From the NCBI GenBank assembly GCA_963775835.1, contig CAVZKV010000016.1, forward strand, positions 124,001-188,000: 64,000 bases of DNA. The letters are read 5' to 3'. The translations under genes were made by a program, and so were the position numbers. The notes beneath the pieces are model-generated. The model ran no database searches. It worked only from the letters and a program-made list of their open reading frames with translations, and had not been told where the DNA came from. Source of the stretch: AWTP1-13 sp963775835. Lineage in GTDB: Bacteria; Pseudomonadota; Alphaproteobacteria; Rhizobiales; Hyphomicrobiaceae. This document shows positions 54,502-63,935 of this stretch, in pieces (within the stretch, counting starts at the first letter, position 1; the number at the start of each line of letters is the position of its first letter).

Positions 54502-56427
54502 GTGGACCCTCTCTCCAAGACCCCCCTTCTGGACCAGGTCGTCACCCCCGACGACCTGCGCCGTTTGCCGGAAAAGCAGCTGCGCCAGCTGGCCGATGAA
54601 TTGCGCCAGGAAACCATCGACGCGGTGGCCGCGACCGGAGGCCATCTCGGCGCCGGCCTTGGCGTCGTCGAGCTGACCGTGGCCCTGCATTGGATTTTCG
54701 ACACCCCGCGCGATCGGCTGATCTGGGACGTCGGCCACCAGGCCTATCCGCACAAAATCCTCACCGGTCGGCGCGACCGCATCCGCACCTTGCGCCAGGG
54801 CGGCGGGCTGTCGGGTTTCACCAAGCGGGCCGAGAGCGTCTATGATCCGTTCGGGGCGGCGCATTCCTCGACCTCGCTCTCCGCCGGTCTCGGCATGGCC
54901 GTCGCGCGCGATCTCGCCGGCGGCAGCCACAACGTCGTCTGCGTGATCGGCGACGGCGCCATGAGCGCGGGCATGGCCTACGAGGCCATGAACAACGCGG
55001 GTGCCCGCAACGAGCGCCTGATCGTCATCCTCAACGACAACGACATGTCGATCGCCCCACCGGTCGGCGCGATCTCGACCTATCTGGCGCGCATCACCTC
55101 GAGCGGCACCTATCTGCATTTGCGCGACATCGCCAAGCAACTGGCCAAGAAGCTGCCGAAATACTGGGAGCGCCGCGCCGCTCTGGCCGAGGAAATGACG
55201 CGCACCTACTGGACCGGCGGCACGCTGTTTGAGGAACTGGGCTTTTACTACTTGGGCCCGATCGACGGGCATGACCTTGGCGTGCTGATCCCGGTGCTGA
55301 AAAACGTGCGCGATGCCGCGCATGGCCCGATCCTGGTCCATGTCGTCACCAAGAAGGGCAAGGGCTATCCGCCGGCCGAGGCCTCCGCCGACAAGTATCA
55401 CGGCGTCAACAAGTTCAACGTCATCACCGGCGCGCAGGTGAAGCCCAAGCCCAATGCGCCGAGCTATACGCGCGTGTTCGCCGACAGCCTGATCGATGAG
55501 GCGCGCAGGGACGACAAGATTGTGGCGATCACGGCCGCCATGCCGGCGGGGACCGGGCTCGACCTGTTCGCCAAGGAATTTCCCGACCGCACCTTCGATG
55601 TGGGGATTGCCGAGCAGCACGGGGTCACCTTTGCCGCGGGTTTGGCGGCCGAAGGCTTCAAGCCGTTCGCGGCCATCTACTCGACCTTCCTGCAGCGCGC
55701 CTATGATCAAGTGGTGCACGACGTTGCCGTCCAGCGCCTGCCCGTGCGCTTTGCGCTCGATCGCGCCGGCCTGGTCGGTGCCGACGGGCCCACGCACGCC
55801 GGCTCCTTCGATACGGCCTACCTCGGTTGTCTGCCGGGTTTCGTGCTGATGGCGGCGGCCGACGAGGCCGAACTCAAACATATGGTGGCCACCGCGGTTG
55901 CCATCGACGACCGCCCCTCGGCGCTGCGCTACCCGCGCGGCGAGGGCGTCGGCCTGGAGCTGCCTGCCAGCGGCCGGCCGCTCGAGGTCGGCCGGGGCCG
56001 GATCATTAGCGAGGGATCGACCGTGGCGCTCGTCTCCTTCGGCGCCCGGCTCGCCGAATGCGTCATCGCCGCCGATCAGCTGGCCGCCCTCGGTTTATCG
56101 ACGACGGTGGCGGATGCCCGCTTTGCCAAGCCGCTCGACACCGATCTGATCAACCGCCTGGCCCGCAACCACGAGGTGCTGATCACCATCGAGGAGGGCT
56201 CGGTCGGCGGCTTTGGCTCCTTTGTCCTGCAGCACCTGGCCAACGAAGGCGCCTTCGATCGCGGCCTCAAGGTGCGCCAGATGGTGCTGCCGGACGCGTT
56301 CATCGATCACGACAAGCCGGAGAAGATGTACGAGCGGGCCGGGCTCAACGCCTCGGGCATCGTCGCCACCGTGCTGGCGACGCTCGGACGGGAGACCCTT
56401 GCCAAAAATTTGGCGGAGCTCGCCTGA
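54502..56427 (+). CDS. dxs: 1-deoxy-D-xylulose-5-phosphate synthase
   Basis: The 641-residue product joins pyruvate and glyceraldehyde 3-phosphate at the start of the MEP pathway to isoprenoids. Thiamine-diphosphate motifs are present: GHLGAGLGVVELTVALH, IGDGAMSAGMAYEAMNNAGA and the catalytic region DVGIAEQHGVTFAAGLAAEG. Length fits the family. The start is a GTG at 54502 preceded by GAAAGGGGTGAAG. A Rho-independent terminator follows it. Confidence 0.98.
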   Translation: MDPLSKTPLLDQVVTPDDLRRLPEKQLRQLADELRQETIDAVAATGGHLGAGLGVVELTVALHWIFDTPRDRLIWDVGHQAYPHKILTGRRDRIRTLRQGGGLSGFTKRAESVYDPFGAAHSSTSLSAGLGMAVARDLAGGSHNVVCVIGDGAMSAGMAYEAMNNAGARNERLIVILNDNDMSIAPPVGAISTYLARITSSGTYLHLRDIAKQLAKKLPKYWERRAALAEEMTRTYWTGGTLFEELGFYYLGPIDGHDLGVLIPVLKNVRDAAHGPILVHVVTKKGKGYPPAEASADKYHGVNKFNVITGAQVKPKPNAPSYTRVFADSLIDEARRDDKIVAITAAMPAGTGLDLFAKEFPDRTFDVGIAEQHGVTFAAGLAAEGFKPFAAIYSTFLQRAYDQVVHDVAVQRLPVRFALDRAGLVGADGPTHAGSFDTAYLGCLPGFVLMAAADEAELKHMVATAVAIDDRPSALRYPRGEGVGLELPASGRPLEVGRGRIISEGSTVALVSFGARLAECVIAADQLAALGLSTTVADARFAKPLDTDLINRLARNHEVLITIEEGSVGGFGSFVLQHLANEGAFDRGLKVRQMVLPDAFIDHDKPEKMYERAGLNASGIVATVLATLGRETLAKNLAELA

Positions 56428-56435
56428 TCGCCGTC

Positions 56436-56499
56436 TTTTCCACAGGATCTCCACAGATTTCTTGCGCCGCGGTAGGCCGGCGGCACGAATCGCTGTGGA
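56436..56499. other. Cluster of three TCCACA motifs (DnaA-box-like)
   Basis: TTTTCCACA (56436-56444, one mismatch to TTATCCACA), ATCTCCACA (56447-56455, two mismatches) and an inverted TGTGGA (56494-56499) lie within 64 bp just after dxs. Cluster spacing resembles weak DnaA-box groups, but there is no AT-rich unwinding element. Listed as a low-confidence site. Confidence 0.3.
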
Positions 56500-56585
56500 C
56501 GGACTATCGGCGCCCGCCTATGCACAAATTGTCCCTAGACCAACTTTCCTGCTTGCCCTCGTATCCCCCATCCGGCAGCGGGAAA

Positions 56586-56617
56586 AAGCCCTGGCGCCAA
56601 CGCCGGGGCTTTTTTTT
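56586..56617 (+). terminator. Rho-independent terminator after dxs
   Basis: AAGCCCTGGCG pairs with CGCCGGGGCTT over 11 bp (one G-T pair) around the loop CCAA, followed by a run of eight T ending at 56617. It lies 160 bp beyond the dxs stop and before tlyA, so it ends the dxs transcript. Confidence 0.93.
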
Positions 56618-56659
56618 ACCGGTGCCTCCACCTGGCGGGGCCGCCGGCGGACGGCGCCC

Positions 56660-57439
56660 ATGGCCGTGAATGGGACCGTGAAGAGGGCCGTGAAGGGGGT
56701 CGTGAAGGGGACCCGGCTCGACCTCGCGCTGGTCAAACGCGGCCTGGCGCCGTCGCGCGCGCAGGCGCAGGACATGATCCGGCGCGGCCTCGTCGCCGTG
56801 GCGGGGAAGGTTGAGATCAGGGCCGCCGCCGGGGTCGGTGAAGACGACGCCGTGGCGGTCGCTGGCGCCCCCCGGTACGTCTCGCGCGGCGGCTTGAAGC
56901 TGGCAGCCGCACTCGATCATTTCGCCTTTGCCGTCGCCGGCGTCGTTGCGCTTGATATCGGCGCCTCGACCGGCGGCTTCACCGAGGTCTTGCTCGCGCG
57001 CGGCGCGGCACGGGTCTATGCCGTCGACGTCGGCCATGGGCAACTCCACAGCCGCCTCGCTCGGCTGCCCGCCGTGGTGTCGCTGGAAGGCCATGATGCG
57101 CGCGCCCTCGACGGCACCACCGTGCCGGAACCCGTTGGCGCCATCGTCGCCGATGTCAGCTTCATCTCGCTCACCAAGGCCTTGCCGGCGGCCTTGGCCC
57201 TGGCTGCGCCGCAGGCGTGGCTGATCGGCCTGATCAAGCCGCAATTCGAGGCCGGGCGCAGCGCCGTGGGCAAGGGCGGCATCGTGCGCGCTGCTGCCGA
57301 CCGGCAGCGTGCGATCGAGCTTGTCGCGGGCTGGCTTGGCGCCCAGGCCGACTGGCGCCTGGTCGACGTCATCCCCTCGCCGATCCGCGGCGGCTCGGGC
57401 AATCAGGAGTTCCTGATCGGAGCGGTGCATGGCGGCTGA
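56660..57439 (+). CDS. tlyA: TlyA-family rRNA methyltransferase / hemolysin-like protein
   Basis: The 259-residue product has an N-terminal S4-type RNA-binding part (LDLALVKRGLAPSRAQAQDM, IRRGLVAVAGKVEI) and an FtsJ-like SAM-dependent domain with VALDIGASTGGFTEVLLARG, the motif VDVGHGQLHSRL, and KPQFEAGRSAVGKGGIVR. TlyA methylates 2'-OH groups of rRNA and can affect capreomycin sensitivity. The first residues carry a VK(G/R) repeat from a 12-bp array. The RNA methyltransferase gene overlaps its end by 11 bp. Confidence 0.94.
   Translation: MAVNGTVKRAVKGVVKGTRLDLALVKRGLAPSRAQAQDMIRRGLVAVAGKVEIRAAAGVGEDDAVAVAGAPRYVSRGGLKLAAALDHFAFAVAGVVALDIGASTGGFTEVLLARGAARVYAVDVGHGQLHSRLARLPAVVSLEGHDARALDGTTVPEPVGAIVADVSFISLTKALPAALALAAPQAWLIGLIKPQFEAGRSAVGKGGIVRAAADRQRAIELVAGWLGAQADWRLVDVIPSPIRGGSGNQEFLIGAVHGG
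56666..56713. repeat. 12-bp tandem array at the TlyA start
   Basis: Four imperfect copies of GTGAAGGGGGCC (starting 56666, 56678, 56690 and 56702) encode VNGT-VKRA-VKGV-VKGT at the N-terminus of TlyA. It keeps the frame. Confidence 0.85.
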
Positions 57440-58649
57440 CGACGGGTTTGAGGTTGTTCGGCTCGGCGCCCGCGGTGATGGCATTGCCGAGGCCGCCGAG
57501 GGACCTCGCTATCTCCCTTTCGCCTTGCCCGGCGAACGCGTGCGCCTCGACGGCGCCGGCGTGCCGGAATTGCTGTCGGCGCCGAGCCCGGAGCGCCGCG
57601 CGCCGCGCTGTCGGCATTTCGGCGTTTGCGGCGGCTGCGTCGCCCAGCACATGGGGGAGCGCCTCTATGCCGATTGGAAACGCGGCATCGTCGAGGACGC
57701 CTTGCGAAAACGCGGCTTGCACCCCGAGCTGGCGCCGCTGCGGACCATTGCGGCCGCCTCGCGCCGCCGGGCGGTCATGACGGGAAGATGCCTCGAGGCG
57801 GGAAGCCTGCTCGGCTACCATCCGCGCAACAGCGATGCCGTCTTTGAGGTGCTGGAATGCCCGGTGCTGGTGCCACAGATCGTCGCCTGCTTGCCGGCGC
57901 TGCGCGCGATTGTCGCCGCCACGGCCCAGCGCGAGGTCCGGCTCACGGTGTTGGCGACGCCGGTCGGGCTCGATGTTGTGGTGGCCTCTTCGCGTGCCCT
58001 CGATGCCAAACTGTCGGTGCGGCTCGCCCAGATCGCCGCCGCCGAGCCGCGCTTGGCCCGCATCACGCTCGACGGCGAAACCGTCAGTCAACGGAAGCCC
58101 CCGGCGCTGGCCTTTGCCGGCGTCGAGGTCTGCCCGCCTCCCGGTGCCTTTGTGCAGGCCGTCGCCGAGGCGGAGAGCGCGATCGTCGAGGAGGTCGCGG
58201 CGGCCACGGCCAAGGTGCGTCGCGCCGCCGACCTGTTTTGCGGCGTCGGCACGCTGACCTTCCATCTCGCCCGCGGGGCCGCGGTGGCGGCGTTCGACAG
58301 CGATGCGGCGGCGGTTAAAGCCTTACGCTTGGCCGCGCGTCACGCCAAGGCTCTAAAGCCGATCGAGGCCAAGGTGCGCGATCTCATGCGCGAGCCGCTG
58401 TCCGCCCGGGAGCTCGAGGGCTTCGACGCCGTCGTTTTCGATCCGCCGCGCGCCGGCGCCATGGCGCAAGCCGGCGCCTTGGCCCGCTCGCGCGTGCCGA
58501 TCGTCGTTGCGGCCTCGTGCAATCCGGGGACGTTTGCCCGCGACCTGCGCATTCTCGTCGACGGCGGCTACCGGCTGCAGCGCGTGGTCCCGATCGATCA
58601 GTTCTTATTCTCGGCCCACGTTGAGGTCGTCGCCTCTCTTAGGCGCTAG
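57429..58649 (+). CDS. Class I SAM-dependent RNA methyltransferase, RlmD/TrmA type
   Basis: The 406-residue product methylates uridines in RNA (m5U). It has an iron-sulfur Cys group (Cys61, 67 and 70, CRHFGVCGGC, with a fourth Cys in LECPVL), the SAM motif DLFCGVGTLTFHLA, the DPPRAG motif and the nucleophile Cys364 in ASCNPGTFARDL. It lacks the N-terminal TRAM-like part of E. coli RlmD only in part: a short version is present. It overlaps tlyA by 11 bp and is in the same operon. Confidence 0.93.
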   Translation: MAADDGFEVVRLGARGDGIAEAAEGPRYLPFALPGERVRLDGAGVPELLSAPSPERRAPRCRHFGVCGGCVAQHMGERLYADWKRGIVEDALRKRGLHPELAPLRTIAAASRRRAVMTGRCLEAGSLLGYHPRNSDAVFEVLECPVLVPQIVACLPALRAIVAATAQREVRLTVLATPVGLDVVVASSRALDAKLSVRLAQIAAAEPRLARITLDGETVSQRKPPALAFAGVEVCPPPGAFVQAVAEAESAIVEEVAAATAKVRRAADLFCGVGTLTFHLARGAAVAAFDSDAAAVKALRLAARHAKALKPIEAKVRDLMREPLSARELEGFDAVVFDPPRAGAMAQAGALARSRVPIVVAASCNPGTFARDLRILVDGGYRLQRVVPIDQFLFSAHVEVVASLRR

Positions 58650-58692
58650 TCAAACCCTTCAGTGCTGGCGACAGGAGCGGCTGATCCGGCGG

Positions 58693-59139
58693 CTACTTGC
58701 GCAGCTCGCCATTGATCTTGTCGAACATGTAGGTCCACTTCGCCTTCTGCGTTTCGACCAGGGCCGCCAGAGCGCCCCGCAGCTCCACGAGCAGGCCGCA
58801 ATTGAGCGCGGTGGCCGTCACCTGCGACTGGCCGCCTTGGGTGATGCGGGCGAGGAAGTCCTCGGATTTTTGGTCGAAGGCGGCGATCGCCTCGTCGCGC
58901 ACGAAGGGCGAGGCCTCCAGCAGAAATTGTTCGTGGCTCCAGCCCCGCTTGTCCTTGAGCTGGCGCAGCCGCGCCTGGAATTGTGGTGTGTTTTGATGGT
59001 TCAAGCTGCGTAGCGCCGCCGCGGCCTCATCGACCACGGCCTCAAAGTCCGCCTTGCTGCAGGGCGTCTCGGCCAGAGCGCACACGGCGTTCGCGACCGC
59101 CAGCACGAGCGCGATCATCCCGACCAGGCCTGCCCGCAT
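58693..59139 (-). CDS. Exported hypothetical protein
   Basis: The 148-residue product has a signal peptide (MRAGLVGMIALVLAVANAVC, cleavage near ALA) and a helical mature part with two Cys, probably in a disulfide (CSKADFE and LNCGLLV). No family was recognised. The ATG at 59139 follows AAAGGGG. It lies 125 bp after parC on the same strand. Confidence 0.75.
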   Translation of the reverse strand: MRAGLVGMIALVLAVANAVCALAETPCSKADFEAVVDEAAAALRSLNHQNTPQFQARLRQLKDKRGWSHEQFLLEASPFVRDEAIAAFDQKSEDFLARITQGGQSQVTATALNCGLLVELRGALAALVETQKAKWTYMFDKINGELRK

Positions 59140-59263
59140 GTCTCGCCCCTTTGCACCTTGGCTGCGAAGCTAGCTACGCCCACCCTTTGCACCCACCCCT
59201 CGCACCCAGTTTTCGCACTCACCGTGGTGGGCCCGCCCGCGGGGGCAAGCTGGCAAATTTCGT

Positions 59264-61516
59264 CTAGAAGGCGGGACCGAACTTGTTCGACCTGGGAAAT
59301 CCCTTGGGTGCCAGGCGGCCGGACTGGGCGCGCTGGCCCACCCAGTCTCTGAGCTCCGCCATGGGCAGCGTGAAGGTCCTTGCCGCCGGGTCGAGCCAAC
59401 TCAAACCATCGGACTTTTTGAAGACGCGCAGGTCGGACAGGCCGCCGTCCTTGTAGCGCTGCAAGATGACGCCCTTGCCGCGCGTCATCTCGTTCACCTC
59501 CTCGAGCGGGAAAATCAGCATCTTTCGGTTCTCGCCGATGACGGCCACCAGGTCGCCCTCGACCGGCACGACGGAGCACGCCTCGGCGGGCGGATCCACG
59601 TTCATCACTTGCTTGCCCTTGCGCGTCATGGCGACCATCTCGTCCTCGGGCACGATGAAGCCGTGGCCGGAGGTCGCGGCCACCAGCAGTTTGCGACCCG
59701 GTTCGTGCACCCAGATCTCGACGAAGTCGTGGTTTTCTTCCAGCTCCACCATGAGCCGCACGGGCTCGCCGTGGCCGCGGCCTCCGGGCAGCTGGTCGGC
59801 CGGGAGCGTGAACACCTTGCCGTTGCTGGCGAGCAGCAGCAGCCTGTCCGTGGTCGATGCCCTGACGGCTCGCTTCAAGGCGTCGCCCTGCTTGAACTCG
59901 AGCTTGGAAATATCCTCCAGGTGGCCCTTCATGGCGCGGATCCAGCCCTTCTCGGAGAGGATCACCGTGATCGGCTCCTTCTCGATCATGGCCTGCTCGA
60001 GGTCGATCTCGATGCTGGGGGCATCGGCGAAGGAGGAGCGCCGGCGGCCAAGCGCGGTCTTCTTGGCATAGGTCTCGCGCGTCGCCTTGATCTCGTCGGC
60101 GATGCGCTCCCACTGCTCGTCCTCGTGCTTGAGCAGGGATTTGAGGCCGCGCCGCTCCTTGCTGAGCTTGTCGTGTTCCGCTCGGATCTCGACCTCTTCC
60201 AGTTTGGACAGCGATCTTAGGCGAAGGTTGAGGACGGCGTCGGCTTGCATCTCGCTGAGCTTGAAGCGCTTGATCAGCTTGGCCTTGGGATCGTCCTCGA
60301 AGCGGACAATGCGGATCACCTCGTCGATGTTGAGAAAGGCGATCAGGTAGCCGTCGAGCACTTCGAGCCGGTGTTCGATCTTTTCCAGGCGGAACTTGGA
60401 GCGGCGCACCAGCACCACTTGGCGGTGCTCCAGCCAGCGTCTCAGCACGTCGCGCAGCGACAGCACGCCCGGCACCTGTCCGGCCGACAGCACGTTCAGG
60501 TTCAGCGAAAAGCGCACCTCGAGCTCGGTCAGGCGGAACATGCTCTCCATCAGCAGTACCGGATCGATGCTGCGGCTCTTGGGTTCCAGCACCAGCCGCA
60601 CGGTCTCGGCCGATTCGTCGCGCACGTCGCCCAGCAGCGGCAGTTTTTTGTCGTTGATGAGCTCGGCGATGCGCTCGACCAGCTTGGCCTTCTGCACCTG
60701 ATAGGGCACCTCGGTGACGACGATCTGATAGGTGCCGCGGCCGCCCTCCTCCTTCTCCCAGCGCGCGCGCAGCCGGAAGCCGCCGCGGCCGGTCTTGTAG
60801 GCTTCGAGAATGGCATCGCGCGGCTCGACGATCACCCCGCCCGTGGGAAAGTCCGGGCCGGGCACGAACTCGACCAGCTTCTCGATGTGCGCGTTCGGGT
60901 GCTTGATGAGATGCAACAGCGCGTTGCAGAGCTCCTCGACATTGTGCGGCGGCACGCTCGTGGCCATGCCGACGGCAATTCCCGAGGTGCCGTTGGCAAG
61001 CAGATTCGGGAAGTTGGCCGGCAGCACCGCCGGTTCTTGGTTGCTGCCGTCGTAGGTGGGACGGAAATCGACGGTGTCCTCGTCGATGCCCTCCAGCAGC
61101 AGGGCGGCCACATTGGTGAGGCGGCTTTCGGTGTAGCGCATGGCCGCGGCGTTATCGCCGTCGACGCTGCCGAAATTGCCCTGGCCGTCGACCAGCGGGT
61201 AGCGCACGGCAAAATCCTGCGCCAGCCGCACCAGCGCGTCGTAAATGGCCTGATCGCCGTGCGGGTGATAGTTGCCCATTACCTCGCCGACGATCTTGGC
61301 GCATTTCTTGTAGCCGCCCTCGGGATCGAGCTTGAGCTCGCGCATGGCATACAGGATGCGCCGATGCACGGGTTTCAGGCCGTCGCGCACGTCGGGCAGC
61401 GCCCGGTGCATGATGGTGGAAAGCGCGTAGGCGAGGTAGCGCTCTTCCAGCGCATCCTTGAGGTTGATGGGCTCGATGGGCGGTGGCGGGGGGGCGAGAA
61501 TCGTGGTTTTGCTCAT
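59264..61516 (-). CDS. parC: DNA topoisomerase IV subunit A
   Basis: The 750-residue product unlinks daughter chromosomes. It has the GyrA/ParC breakage-reunion domain with the active-site Tyr128 (AAMRYTESRLT), HRRILYAMRE (residues 51-60), YHPHGDQAIYDAL, and a C-terminal set of blades that ends with AQSGRLAPKGFPRSNKFG. The normal quinolone-region residues include GDQAIYD. ATG at 61516 was chosen to give the usual N-terminus. In many alphaproteobacteria recO lies close by, as here. Confidence 0.97.
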   Translation of the reverse strand: MSKTTILAPPPPPIEPINLKDALEERYLAYALSTIMHRALPDVRDGLKPVHRRILYAMRELKLDPEGGYKKCAKIVGEVMGNYHPHGDQAIYDALVRLAQDFAVRYPLVDGQGNFGSVDGDNAAAMRYTESRLTNVAALLLEGIDEDTVDFRPTYDGSNQEPAVLPANFPNLLANGTSGIAVGMATSVPPHNVEELCNALLHLIKHPNAHIEKLVEFVPGPDFPTGGVIVEPRDAILEAYKTGRGGFRLRARWEKEEGGRGTYQIVVTEVPYQVQKAKLVERIAELINDKKLPLLGDVRDESAETVRLVLEPKSRSIDPVLLMESMFRLTELEVRFSLNLNVLSAGQVPGVLSLRDVLRRWLEHRQVVLVRRSKFRLEKIEHRLEVLDGYLIAFLNIDEVIRIVRFEDDPKAKLIKRFKLSEMQADAVLNLRLRSLSKLEEVEIRAEHDKLSKERRGLKSLLKHEDEQWERIADEIKATRETYAKKTALGRRRSSFADAPSIEIDLEQAMIEKEPITVILSEKGWIRAMKGHLEDISKLEFKQGDALKRAVRASTTDRLLLLASNGKVFTLPADQLPGGRGHGEPVRLMVELEENHDFVEIWVHEPGRKLLVAATSGHGFIVPEDEMVAMTRKGKQVMNVDPPAEACSVVPVEGDLVAVIGENRKMLIFPLEEVNEMTRGKGVILQRYKDGGLSDLRVFKKSDGLSWLDPAARTFTLPMAELRDWVGQRAQSGRLAPKGFPRSNKFGPAF

Positions 61517-61761
61517 GGACCTTGGGGTAGCCCAGGACGAGGGCCGGCTCAAGCGATGGCCCTTAAGTTCTTCTCCCCCCGTTTGGTCGTGGATCTTGGG
61601 TTTGCGGGCTCTTGCGCCAAGTCCCCCGTGCGTGCCTCATTTGCGGGACGACGCGTGGGATGCCGGGTGCACCGTCAGCCGGTCATGTCGGCGTCCGAGC
61701 CAATGTCAGCGTCTCATCTGAAGGGCTGCCGAGGCGCGCCCGGCCCCCGGAAAACCTTGTG

Positions 61762-62436
61762 ATGCCCGTGCTTCCCGACCTGCCACAGACCGAACTCGCC
61801 ATCGTCGAGATGACCAACGCCTTTCGCAAAGAGCACAAATTGGGCGCGCTGAAGCCCAACGCGGCGCTGATCGCGGCGGCGCGCGCGTTTGCGGACTATC
61901 TGGGCAGAACCGGGAAATTCGCGCATGAGGCCGATGGGCGCGAGCCGCACCAGCGGGCCGAGGCGCAGGGCTATCGCTATTGCCTCGTCGCCGAAAATTT
62001 GGCCTTCAACCTCGACAGCCGCGGTTTTGAGACGAGCAAGCTCGCCCGCGACGTTGTCGAGGGCTGGAAGAGTTCGCCGGCGCACCGCGTCAACATGCTG
62101 GAAAAGAGCGCCACCGAGATCGGCGTCGGCGTGGCACGGGCGACCGATCGCCACCCGAAATTCGTCTCCGTCCAGTTGTTCGGTCGACCTGAGTCGCTGA
62201 AAGTCAGCTTCGCGATCGAGAACCGCACCGGGGTGGCGGTCAACTACAGGCTGGGCGATGACAGCGAAACCTTGCCGGCGCGGGCGAGCGTCAGCCACAC
62301 CAGCTGTACCGCCGACCCCCTGAAGATCGACAAGGCGGGGCCGGCGGCGCAACCCTTGGAGCCGCGCGATGGCGACACCTTCGTGCTGACGCAGGGCGCC
62401 GGCGGATCGATCAGAATAGAGCGCGGCCGCAAGTAG
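61762..62436 (+). CDS. CAP (SCP)-domain protein without a signal peptide
   Basis: The 224-residue product has a CAP domain: AIVEMTNAFRKEHKLGALKP, AAARAFADYLGRTGKFAHEA, the ENLAF motif and VVEGWKSSPAHRVNMLEKSA, the family's conserved His/Glu pattern. A C-terminal 90-residue tail with VNYRLGDDSETLPARASVSH looks like a separate beta domain. CAP proteins are usually exported, but the start at 61762 gives no signal peptide. An upstream start or a lost signal sequence is possible. Confidence 0.85.
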   Translation: MPVLPDLPQTELAIVEMTNAFRKEHKLGALKPNAALIAAARAFADYLGRTGKFAHEADGREPHQRAEAQGYRYCLVAENLAFNLDSRGFETSKLARDVVEGWKSSPAHRVNMLEKSATEIGVGVARATDRHPKFVSVQLFGRPESLKVSFAIENRTGVAVNYRLGDDSETLPARASVSHTSCTADPLKIDKAGPAAQPLEPRDGDTFVLTQGAGGSIRIERGRK

Positions 62437-62516
62437 CACCCCAAGCGCAACCGCCGGTGCCGGCGGCGTCGCCAGAGCCTTGCGCGCCTCGCAGGGGCGC
62501 GCGCTTTGTCAGCCCC

Positions 62517-63101
62517 TCACAACGTCTGCGGCGCGGGCTTGGCCGCCAGCCCGAGGCCGATGCAGTAGGCAACCGCCGGCTGCCAGACCAAAAACAGAAT
62601 GCGCGCGTCGATCAGATTGCGGCTGCCGAAATAGAACAGCACGCCGGCGAGCGCGCCCACCAGGCAGGTTCGCGTGGCTGACGTCACATCGCGCAACTCG
62701 GGCGCGAACAGCGCCACCGACAGGTGGGTGAGCGCGGCGCCGACAAGGCCGGCGAACACGCCGGCCAGCAGCGGCCCGGCGTGGCTGGCATCGCCGCCGC
62801 CGATCTTGTGCATGAAAAGCGCGGTTTGGATCGCCGCGCTCCAGGCATAAAGCGTGCCCACGAAGGTGATGATGGGGGCCCAGGCGGGGGGGTGCCAGGC
62901 GGCGATGGCAAAGGCCATCACGGCGGCGAAAAAGAGGCCGATCGGCATCATTTCGGCGGACAGGAAGAACACGGTTCCCGGCCAATCGAGCGCGTCGATG
63001 CGCACCTCAAAGCCGACGACGGCGGACACGATACCTGAGGCGAGGCCCAGGGCCGCCAAGGTGGGCGCCGGGTGGTCACGCCAAGATTTGAGCGAGGGCA
63101 C
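62517..63101 (-). CDS. Multi-pass membrane protein between recO and parC
   Basis: The 194-residue product has about six hydrophobic helices (AALGLASGIVSAVVGF, VFFLSAEMMPIGLFFAAVMA, FVGTLYAWSAAIQTALFM and others). No family was recognised. The GTG at 63101 with AAGGA about 11 bp upstream gives a plausible N-terminus (VPSLKSWRDHPAPTL). It lies 83 bp after recO on the same strand. Confidence 0.7.
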   Translation of the reverse strand: MPSLKSWRDHPAPTLAALGLASGIVSAVVGFEVRIDALDWPGTVFFLSAEMMPIGLFFAAVMAFAIAAWHPPAWAPIITFVGTLYAWSAAIQTALFMHKIGGGDASHAGPLLAGVFAGLVGAALTHLSVALFAPELRDVTSATRTCLVGALAGVLFYFGSRNLIDARILFLVWQPAVAYCIGLGLAAKPAPQTL

Positions 63102-63184
63102 GGGGGTTTGCGTCCTTGCGCGAGCCGGTGAACGAACCAAGTGAATGAGCCAACTGAACGAGACAACGGAACAGGGCTCGATAG

Positions 63185-63910
63185 CTACACATTCGGCCGA
63201 AGGTAAGACAGCAAGCGGTTTCGGGCCTCCGGCATGGCGAGGTCGCGGGGCCGCAGCACGCGCGCCAGCAAAAAATGCTCGGTCAGGGCCAGGCCGGCCG
63301 CCACGTCGGCGGCGCTGACGCCCTCGGGCGCGCGGCCCGCCAGGAACTGGGGCAGCGCCAGCAGTCGCTCCTTGTAGGGCTCCCCCGCTGCGGTGGAAAC
63401 CGCCCGCCCCGATTTGGGCGACACGTAGGTGAGGTCCGTCGTCGCCCCGGTGGCCGCGCAGGTCGTCAAATCGAGACCGAATCCCAGTTCCCCGAGCAGC
63501 GCCAGTTCCCAGCGCACCAGCAGCGCCGGCCACACCTCCCGCTCATCCAGGTAGCCCAACACGAACAGGGTGACCTCGAACAGGTTCGGGTGGGGATCGC
63601 GTTCGGGCAGCAGGCGGGCCAGCGCGGCGATGGAGGTCAAGGCGGCAAGTGCGGCGGCGTCGTCGAGCACCAGCGCCGCATAGCTTTTGCGCAACTCCAA
63701 GGCAAAGTGTCCGAGATTGTCGGCAATGCGCGCCTTCCAGCTCGCCTCGACGTGATTGCCGATCTGCAAAATCGGGCGCAGCTTGCGCGAGCGACCGCCG
63801 TGCACGAGACCCAAGTGACGCCCGTTGCGGCGCGTGAACAGCTCAAGCACGGCCCCGGTCTCGCCGTGCGGTCGCACGCTGAGGATCATCCCTTCATCCG
63901 ACCATTCCAT
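63185..63910 (-). CDS. recO: DNA repair protein RecO
   Basis: The 241-residue product helps load RecA at gaps. It has the N-terminal OB fold (MEWSDEGMILSVRPHGETGA, ELFTRRNGRHLGLVHGGRSR) and the helical C-terminal part with ALLVRWELALLGELGFGLDL. The zinc-binding Cys set of other RecO proteins is reduced to one Cys here (TTCAATG), as in several alphaproteobacteria. It follows the era gene on the same strand. Confidence 0.96.
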   Translation of the reverse strand: MEWSDEGMILSVRPHGETGAVLELFTRRNGRHLGLVHGGRSRKLRPILQIGNHVEASWKARIADNLGHFALELRKSYAALVLDDAAALAALTSIAALARLLPERDPHPNLFEVTLFVLGYLDEREVWPALLVRWELALLGELGFGLDLTTCAATGATTDLTYVSPKSGRAVSTAAGEPYKERLLALPQFLAGRAPEGVSAADVAAGLALTEHFLLARVLRPRDLAMPEARNRLLSYLRPNV

Positions 63911-63935
63911 TTCGGGGGCTTCCTGCCGGCGGGCG

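Noticed and set aside
60245..61762. A 505-codon open frame on the plus strand opposite parC
   Set aside because: parC is certain. The frame is a His/Gln/Arg/Gly-rich shadow.
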